The notes under the pieces are model-generated. The model searched no databases. It worked only from the letters and a program-made list of their open reading frames with translations, and was not told the DNA's origin. The translations under genes were made by a program, and so were the position numbers. Shown one piece after another: positions 56,348 through 64,000 of a stretch of 64,000 bases of DNA. Position 1 is the stretch's first letter. Every line of letters begins with the position of its first letter. Source of the DNA: Amaranthus tricolor (taxonomy: Eukaryota > Streptophyta > Magnoliopsida > Caryophyllales > Amaranthaceae); assembly GCF_026212465.1 (NCBI RefSeq), contig NC_080048.1, forward strand, positions 29,217,988 through 29,281,987. The letters are read 5' to 3'.

Positions 56348-57504
56348 TGTAGAATCGTTTAGAGACAACAAGAGGAGAGTGAATAGTTGTTTGATTAGTT
56401 TAAGTGTTTTTGTCCAGTTTTGTGGATTTGGAACTTGAACTTGTTACTCAAACTTTGAAAGAGACAAACAAATTTTTACATGGAAACAAATAAAAGGAAA
56501 AACCACGAGCTCTCGGGATTTCAAAACACTTCAATATGTTTTAGACAATTAATTACGATTACATAAAACAATATCAATTAGGCCACCTTGAGTTTCTCTC
56601 TAAACTCGATCTCTTTCTCACACTTCCCTACGAAACTCAAGCTTCCTCTATGAAGCTCTCTTTCACCCATAGACTTTTCCAAGTCTAATTCCAAGAATTC
56701 TCTCAAAACTCCTTTTACAAAGGAAAAAACCTAAGGATAAAAATTAATTGAGTTGCACAAGAAATATTTCTAAGTTAATTGGCAATAAGGAGCAAAGAAA
56801 TTTTCTTAATACACAAATTAATAACCGGTAAAAACAAATCCTTTTATAAAGGAAATAGTCACATAGCTTTTTTCCAAAAAAAAAAAAAAAAGAATAACTA
56901 CCCACTTCACTCCTAGATCCTAAAATAAAGGAGGAATGGGTAAATGTTTTTGCAAAACTAAAAGCTACGGTTTCCTTGTTCTATATAAGGCAATTTGAAT
57001 TTTTCAAAATAAAAACCTAACCAATCATGCCTGTGAAGAAAAAATAGGAGAATTTTTCTCTACCACTTTAGGTAGTGTGACGGTTACTAAATATAATTAA
57101 AGTTCTTTTGCCAATTAACTTTTAATATAATTATGCATCTAATTAATTTTACTCATACAATCAACTAGAAACACTAGAAACTACTTTCTTTAGAATTTTT
57201 ATGTTGACGTTGAACTTCCAGACTTAAATCCTAGGAACAATGCATTGTCTCTACTAATCAACAAGAACTGTCATACTATCAACTTAGGAACAGTAGACCT
57301 CCTGCCTACACTTTGACATCCTACAGCGATCTTTCTGTCTAACTTCACCTTCTTGGATATCTTAGACACTTACAAAGTTGTTAGACAAAATTTTAGGTAC
57401 TATCAATGATCCTACTCCAGACTGGATATTGACTTGCAACAATCTCTAAAATAAAACCAGTTTATATTAAGTTTAGTGATTATCAAAACCTTAAAGGGCC
57501 AACA
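56348..57504 (-). repeat. S4 5' LTR (1157 bp)
   Basis: Minus-strand start TGTTGGCCCTTTAAGG and end GATTCTACA. Collinear with 19567-20676. Confidence 0.9.
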
Positions 57505-58000
57505 TTGTAGAAATGATGGATGAATAGACGACGTATTTTAAAGTTTCCTTATATTTATGAAATTGCGGCAATTTTAGACCTGTCTTAAAATGGAAAATCT
57601 TACTAAATTGATAAGCTTTTACTACCATTCATTGAATCGTCCACAGAGTGATGTACATAATTATGTTGAAAAGTGTAAAATGCTTTTAGTAGAGCTTTAT
57701 GATTACTATTCGGAAGTATATAAACTTGGCCGCAATAAGTCTAGGAGTGCTAGCGTTTCAGTATATCCCACTAAGTTTCATCCCGCCATATCTAACATAA
57801 CAAGCCAAAATGATAGTTTTATAGGGATTTATTTTTCCTCTTCATATGTAGAATTAGATAATTATATTAAATATCATTTTTAAATTGAACAAGATAGTTT
57901 TAATATTTTAGAATGGTGGAAAGAAAAATCAATAAAATTCTCATATTTTCGAGAATTGCAAAGAATATTCTTGCAATTCCGGCTCCTATTGTTGCTTCAG
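57505..58000 (+). pseudogene. hAT-3 transposase relic, piece 3 of 3
   Basis: Collinear with hAT-2 14309-14815. One open frame (57590-57883) reads YYHSLNRPQSDVHNYVEKCK and then LVELYDYYSEVY. After stops come ILEWWKEKS and the start of the hATC block (RIAKNILAIPAP). It ends abruptly near 58000; about 75 bases of hAT are missing at the S4 junction. Confidence 0.85.
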
Positions 58001-59518
58001 ATTTCATTTGGAGAAACTAAAAACCTAATAAAGGAAAAGATATATAAAAAAATTGCATTATGTCTGGAAAACATGATTTCATTTGAAAATCTAAACTTAA
58101 CTCAAATTTAATGTTCGGAAATGAGCTTCTAATTTCCCCTAAAAGTGCCACTATATGTTATAATCTATGAAATCAGAATCTATAAACGAAACAATATGAA
58201 TCAGAAATCCAACTTCCCAAAACTTTTTACGTTAAGAAATCTAAAAATAACTTCTACAAACATTAGTTAACTAAACAAAAAAAAAGATTTAAACCTAAAC
58301 TTATATTGTTAGGATTATTGGTGACTTGTGTTACCAAATAATTAAAACATGATTAAGTTAATTAGTCATTTTAGTTAGTGAAGGTAAGAAGAGGACAATA
58401 TATCACATGTTGGTGATTTGGTTTGATGGGAATCCAAAGTACATAATACTATGGGTAGTATCTTTGATATGTGAAGAGTTTAAAGGGAAGTAATCAGTGC
58501 TAGCATTGAGTGTAAGAAGCATCGAAGACTGTGGCTTAGCATGGATAAGGTTAAAGGGAACCAGAGGCTACTGACCCCTTGCTCGACAGGCTGCTCGCCC
58601 AAGCCATTGGGTCGGCGGCTCACAGTTGGCCTCCGCCACGACTGTTTGTAGTTTATACTTTAAACACATTAATATGAATTTTAGGTTAGATGGTGGATGT
58701 AGTAAATCTTTGTCTTAATTATTTACTTATTATTGTCATTCATCATTATATTGTATTATTTGTTTCTAAATTTTGACACAACATAAACATCCAACTTAAA
58801 CTTCATAGTGTGATCCTTGAGTGAGGTCATTTGCCTCTCCTTTCATCTATTTCTTATGGGCTACCACCGAAAATTGAAGAAAATACCATACCTATTGTAC
58901 CTTGTAAACCGAAATTAACATGTCACTTTGTCTTCAACATACCCTGAAATATGCACAATTCTACCAGAACACTCAGACACGGTAAGTCTTCAAACTATAA
59001 GCAAAATCTAGCAAAATCTAAAATACTAAATCAAGATAACACAATCAAACATAACTAATTTGTAAAATAAACATTTACTACCAAAAACTCAACAAAATAA
59101 TCCAATTTTAATACTTTACAAAAAAAATACATTACATTTTACTTACCCTGAATTGATTCTCGATTCACAATCTTCACTTGTAATCATTTCTACTTGTACC
59201 ACTTTCACGTTTCTTCTTTTTACCAAACCGATCCACCACCACCATCAGCGCCGGCCGGATACCTTATTTGAGCCCGAGACCGGAACATGTGTTCGGGAGT
59301 TCGGGTTCGGGTTCTCGTTATTTTTTGGTGTTTCCATTACCCATATTCCGTAGAAGTAGATGGATAGAGAGAGAAAGGGGAAGACAATAGCCAATGAGAA
59401 TCATTTGATGTGTGACTTGAGAGTTGCAGAGACCCTTGTTGATTATAAGTACCTTTTCCTAATTATAGCTATCAGAAGAGAGGAAAGTTTTAGTAGGTTG
59501 CATTGGTTTCGAACTCAA
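58001..59518. other. Unassigned intergenic sequence
   Basis: No convincing gene. A GC-richer stretch at about 58560-58645 (CTGCTCGCCCAAGCCATTGG) sits in an AT-rich block that starts TGTTAGGATTATTGG near 58307. It could be part of an LTR, but no matching end or duplication was found. A short open frame at 59153-59353 has no recognisable features. Confidence 0.35.
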
Positions 59519-59750
59519 CAACGGTAATATTTAAGGGTATTACTATTTGTCGCCATCCAGTTTATTTTATCGCCATTCTTTCTAATGAAATTACGAATTT
59601 GCTCTTCAACTTTAAAAATTACAAATTTACCATTGGAGTTAACAACACCATTAAAATAAAATAATTTATTACAACATTTATATAAATAACAATAACTTAA
59701 AAAATAAATTAATTAAACAAAAAAATTTCAAAAAAAAAAAAATTTAGTAC

Positions 59751-59810
59751 CAGTCACACAAAAAGTGCGACTCGACCTAGGTACAGTCGCACATTTTGTG
59801 CGACTGGTAT
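59751..59810. repeat. Hairpin module, single copy
   Basis: ACCAGTCACACAAAAAGTGC...GACCTAGGTACAGTCGCACA...GCGACTGGTA is a 60-bp near-palindrome made of smaller palindromes (GCACnnnnnGTGC and CCTAGG). Confidence 0.8.
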
Positions 59811-59814
59811 TTTT

Positions 59815-59906
59815 TTTTATTTTTTTTTTTATTTTTATTTATATTATTATTGTTATTATTATTATTATTATTGTTATTATAATTATTATTATTTTTGTTA
59901 TTATTA

Positions 59907-59950
<44 letters not shown>
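59815..59950. repeat. TTA microsatellite
   Basis: Mostly ATT/TTA triplets after a poly-T tract. Confidence 0.9.
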
Positions 59951-60011
59951 TAAATAAAAGTAACTTAAAAAATAAATTAATTAAACAAAAGAAATTTTAT
60001 AAGTCGAAATT

Positions 60012-60271
<260 letters not shown>

Positions 60272-60330
60272 ATTTTTTTTATATTATTATTGTTATTATT
60301 ATTATTATTGTTATTATAATAATTATTATT

Positions 60331-60393
<63 letters not shown>

Positions 60394-60465
60394 GTGGTTG
60401 TTATTATTATTATTATTAAATTATTATTTTTGTTTTAATTATTATATTTAATTTATATTTTTAAA

Positions 60466-60518
<53 letters not shown>

Positions 60519-60520
60519 GT
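60272..60520. repeat. TTA microsatellites
   Basis: Two TTA/ATT tracts (about 60281-60417 and 60468-60518) with short interruptions. Confidence 0.9.
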
Positions 60521-60677
60521 ATAAAAATAAGAAATTTTAAGTCCAATAGCAAAGTTGTAATTTTTCAAAATTTCAGGGGCAAATTCATAATTTCATTCGA
60601 ATGGGGATAGCGATAAAATGAAAAAGATGGGGACAAATAAGAATCGGTATACTTAATGTATCCTTGCTCAACGGTAA

Positions 60678-61084
60678 CATTTTCTTGTTTACTTTTAGCT
60701 GTCGTGTGCAATGGCATTTAGTCTTTAATAAAGGCGTTTGGAATGAGAATCATAAATGATTTAATAAACAAATTGATTCTTAATAAAAAAAATAAATAAT
60801 AAACCCCGAAAAATAACACAATGTGATTTTTTAGATTAATTTTACCAAATATAAAAGTATCAATTTAATAAGATTATAATTAATTGTGTGCATGATAATT
60901 TATTTTCATAAATAAATATAAACTTAAATTTAGTAAGTATTTAAAATATATTTTTACATTAATTCTTTATATCTAAATAAGAATCTTAAAGAAATTAATT
61001 ATTTTAAAAAAATTTTATACATAAGTAAGAAATTATTTTTTAAATATATATTAATTTAAATTATAACATAATCATGAATCATAA
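60678..61084. other. AT-rich intergenic sequence
   Basis: No gene or clear repeat seen. Confidence 0.4.
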
Positions 61085-62960
61085 TCATAACATATACTAA
61101 AAGAACTGTAAAATGACAAATGGCAATTCCTAAGAGATTTGTCAAATGTCATTTTTTTAATAGGTTAATTTAATTGTTATATTATTTTGTTTTGAATATG
61201 GCAACTCTATAATTTTTTTTAAAAAAGTGATTAAAAAACTGATAAAATTCAGATCTCATGTTTCATAAAATCTTTGATTGAATCATAAATTAGCAATAAT
61301 CCATTTATGTTTTGAACAAAAAAATAGATTATAAATTTTAATAAGTATAATATTCAGTTTTAACAGTTTTTTATTATTCCAAAAAAATATTAGATAGAGC
61401 AACAATTTTACAGTGCAACATTGAATATTTAAAATTCATTTGATCAATTTATTCTTGATTAGCAATATTTACTTTTGGAATTGATTTACAAAATCTTTTA
61501 CACAATATTTATTACAATGTAAAACAAGTAACAACATCATCTTACTTAGTCAAAATTAATTTTCTGTAATGTACCCATATCAATACTATTTATTATAATA
61601 TCAAAGGCTTATTAAAAACCATATGTTAACCAGTTTTTATTAAACCTAAAAACTTTAATCACACTTTTGGTCCATTTAATCTATTTATAGGGCACATTTC
61701 ATAGTGAGACTGTGAAATACAACACTTTGTGTTCGAAACAACTACTCTTGTGTTATTTGAAATTTTAATATAATTTAAACATCTTTTGTTTATCTTTATC
61801 TTTAATCAAATTCTTTTAATATTATTGTATTAAATAGTACATATTAATGTAAAAAATTAAACCTAATAACGATAATGTATTATATATACTTGCGCACCAT
61901 TGTTTAAAATTATATTTTTACATATGTAAACATTTAGAATCACAACATATACTAAAAGAACTGTAAAATGACAAATGACAGTTCCTAAGAGATTTGCTAA
62001 ATGTCATTTTTAAATAGGCTAATTTAATTGTTATATTATTTTGTTTTAAATTTGGCAACTCTAGATTTTTTTTTAAAAAGGTGACTAAAAAACGGATAAA
62101 ATTCGGATCTAATCACAACATATACTAAAAGAACTGTAAAACGACAAAAGCACAGTTTCTACGAGATTTGCTAAATGTCATTTTTTTAATAGACTAACTT
62201 AATTGTTATATTATTTTGTTTTAAATTTTGAAACTCTTGAATTTTTTTTAATAAAGTGATTCATAATCGAATAAAATTCAGATCTAATGTTTCATCAAAA
62301 CTTTGATTGAATCATAAATACCAATAATCTATTTATTTTTTGACCAAAAAAATAGATTATAAATTTTAATAAGTATAATATTCAGTTTTAGCAGTTTTTT
62401 ATTATTCTAAAAAAATAATAAATAGAGCAAAAATTTCGCACTGCAACACTGATCATTTAGAATTCATTTTATCAATTTATTCTTTATTCGCAGTATTAAC
62501 TTTTGAAAATGATTTACACAATCTTTTACACAATATTTATTACGATGTAAAACACGTAACAACATCGATCTTACTTATTCAAAATTAATTTTCTGCAATT
62601 TATCCATATCAACAATATTTATTTTATAATATCAAAGGCGTACTAAAAACCATATGTTAATCAATTATTATTAAACCTAAAAACTTTTATCACACTTTTG
62701 GTCTATATATATAAGTCGCGTCTCATAGTGAGAGCGTCTCATACAACACTTTGTATTCAAAACAACTACTCTTGTGTTATTTGAAATTTAAATATAATTT
62801 AAACATCTTTTGTTTATCTTTATCTTCAATCAAATTCTTTTAATAATATTGTATTAAATATTACATATTAATGTTAAAAACTACACCTAATAACGATAAT
62901 GTATTATATATACTTGCACCATTCTTTAAAATTATATTTTTACATACGTAAACATTTAGA
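61085..62960. repeat. Tandem AT-rich units, probably Helitron-derived
   Basis: Two units of about 850 bases (61085-61939 and 62112-62960) flank a truncated one of about 170 bases (61940-62111). All start (A)CATATACTAAAAGAACTGTA. They share GACAAATG..AGTTCCTA-type text and end GTAAACATTTAGAA. No coding sequence. Confidence 0.8.
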
Positions 62961-62981
62961 ACTCTGTGAATTGTATGGGCT

Positions 62982-63556
62982 TCTACACTAGTATTAATAA
63001 AAGAGTTGGAAAATAGCAAATGACAACTTCTTAAAACCTTGCCAAATGTATTAATTTCTTAAGGTTATAATTGATTGTGTGAAAATTTATTTTCCTAAAA
63101 AATTTAAAACTATTTAAGATAAGTATTTAAAAGATTTCATAAGAACTTTTAAGAGATTAATTATTTCAAAAAAAATAATTTATACGTAAGTAAGATATTA
63201 TTTTTGAAAAATATATTTATTTAAATTATTAAATGTAGTTTGAATTAGGTGAAAATTAAAACAAACAAATTAGTTGGAATCGACTCAAAATAAGCTCTAT
63301 TCATTCATAAAAAGTTAGTTTATTTTATTTAATGTAACCAACAAAAAATGTTTTAGTAGAATTTAAGAGCTAAATTAGATTAAATATTTTAGTAAGTTAT
63401 AGTGTTATCTAAAGTAATTATATTATTAAAATATGTAGTATTTACATATTTTTCTTAAATAAAAGAGAATTTTTTTTCTTGCAATATTCTTTGAAAATTT
63501 TATTTAAATATGTCTTTATACTAAACTCTGTGTATTGCACGAGGTTCTAAACTAGT
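62982..63556 (+). mobile_element. Helitron-like element(s), non-autonomous
   Basis: It begins TCTACACTAGTATTAATAAA, a plant Helitron-like 5' end. It ends with CTCTGTGTATTGCACGAG, a short hairpin (CTC-GTG/CAC-GAG), followed nine bases later by CTAGT (63552-63556). A second, decayed hairpin plus CTAGT lies at 62961-62992, just after the tandem units, suggesting head-to-tail Helitron 3' ends. No RepHel gene. Confidence 0.5.
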
Positions 63557-63854
63557 TTCCGGAAAAAAAAAGTGGTCTTGGGGTTAAAAATTGATAAAAT
63601 ATAACTCATTCTCTTCTTTAGTATGTTAATGGAAATGTTAAAAAATTATAATATCTATTGTTTAGAAGATGAGAATGGGACTAGGAATAAAATAAAAATT
63701 AATAAATTTACCCTTTTTAAAAATAATTAAAGAATTGTAATATTTTTTGATTGCTTTGTAAAATTTGCCAATTACAAGGGTATAAAAATCTTTTACATTT
63801 TTTTCTCCAATTCCTACCATCTAATACAATCCCCTTAGTAATAAATTCATGGGA
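63557..63854. other. AT-rich intergenic sequence
   Basis: No feature seen. Confidence 0.4.
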
Positions 63855-64000
63855 ATCATATCATCATATCATATCATACACTACTAAAAAGTGTTGGAAA
63901 ATTTTAATTATTATCTTCTAACATATCATATCATATCATACAATACTATAGAATTGTTGAAAAATTTCAAGTGTCATCCTTTGATCATATCATATCATAC
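63855..64000. repeat. ATCAT-rich tandem repeat at window edge
   Basis: CATATCATATCATAC clusters recur at about 63865, 63925 and 63985. They are separated by related spacers (ACTACTAAAAAGTGTTGGAA and AATACTATAGAATTGTTGAA), a unit of about 60-75 bases that continues past the window. Confidence 0.7.

Larger units (their letters stand above)
19567..57504 (-). mobile_element. S4, outer Sirevirus-type Ty1-copia element with nested insertions
   Basis: LTRs of related sequence lie at 19567-20676 and 56348-57504, both minus-oriented. The parts read right to left: 5' LTR, primer site (56333-56345), gag (56276 to about 55168, then 34849-34142), protease/pre-integrase (34141-33672), integrase and RT (33068-32804, 30293-27824), env-like ORF (27179-26512, 22564-21454), polypurine tract, 3' LTR. 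Removing four insertions restores the order. The left junction is scrambled and no 5-bp duplication is seen. The interrupted hAT-3 resumes at 57505. Confidence 0.85.

Noticed and set aside
58307..58800. Possible solo LTR starting TGTTAGGATTATTGG
   Set aside because: No CA end with a matching 5-bp duplication could be found; left as unassigned.

Overview
The window is a gene-poor, AT-rich plant nuclear region, almost certainly from a eudicot, made nearly entirely of nested transposable elements. Evidence for a plant: Ty1-copia elements with the initiator-Met primer site and a downstream env-like ORF (Sirevirus type), a Ty3-gypsy chromovirus, plant-type hAT, mariner, CACTA and Helitron ends, GT-AG introns, and exons of the plant mitochondrial CBS-domain gene CBSX3. 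GAGACGGTCTC-type MITE ends hint at Caryophyllales, but that is weak. No intact ordinary host gene, tRNA, rRNA or CRISPR array was seen.

Layout. 1-3887: hAT-1 with a three-exon transposase gene broken by one stop codon. 3888-4019: small exon-like fragment. 4252-7597: mariner-like element (MLE) holding a MITE. 7691-8199: mariner-type MITE. 8225-10142: broken Ulp1-like protease gene (minus), split by a CACTA MITE at 9161-9476. From 10143 to 58000 runs one nest. An old hAT (hAT-3) survives in three pieces (10143-10895, 19272-19495, 57505-58000). Its first gap holds a MITE (10896-19271), which holds a gypsy chromovirus (11231-19108), which holds hAT-2 (11945-15604). Its second gap holds Sirevirus S4 (minus, 19567-57504). 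S4 was itself hit by a gene-carrying CACTA element (22565-26508), a probable 2.5-kb solo LTR (30294-32803), a hAT MITE (33069-33671), and Sirevirus S1 (from 34850). S1's 3' LTR was hit by Sirevirus S2 (42413-50775), which now abuts an inverted partial copy, S3 (50776-55112). S1's last LTR bases reappear at about 55123-55167 and S4 gag then resumes. 59528-60668: Mutator-like element full of microsatellites and hairpin modules. 61085-63556: tandem AT-rich units and Helitron ends. The window ends in an ATCAT-rich repeat.

The most interesting unit is inside the CACTA element. Three CBSX3 exons with matching splice sites and phases lie behind an unrelated first exon, and together they give an uninterrupted, phase-compatible 130-codon chimeric frame (23315-25395, minus). 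Other points are an in-frame stop conserved at the gag-pol junction of three Sirevirus copies, a 2.3-kb LTR palindrome, and env-like ORFs kept, deleted or fused in sister elements. All coordinates were read by eye; ends without a stated target-site duplication are approximate.
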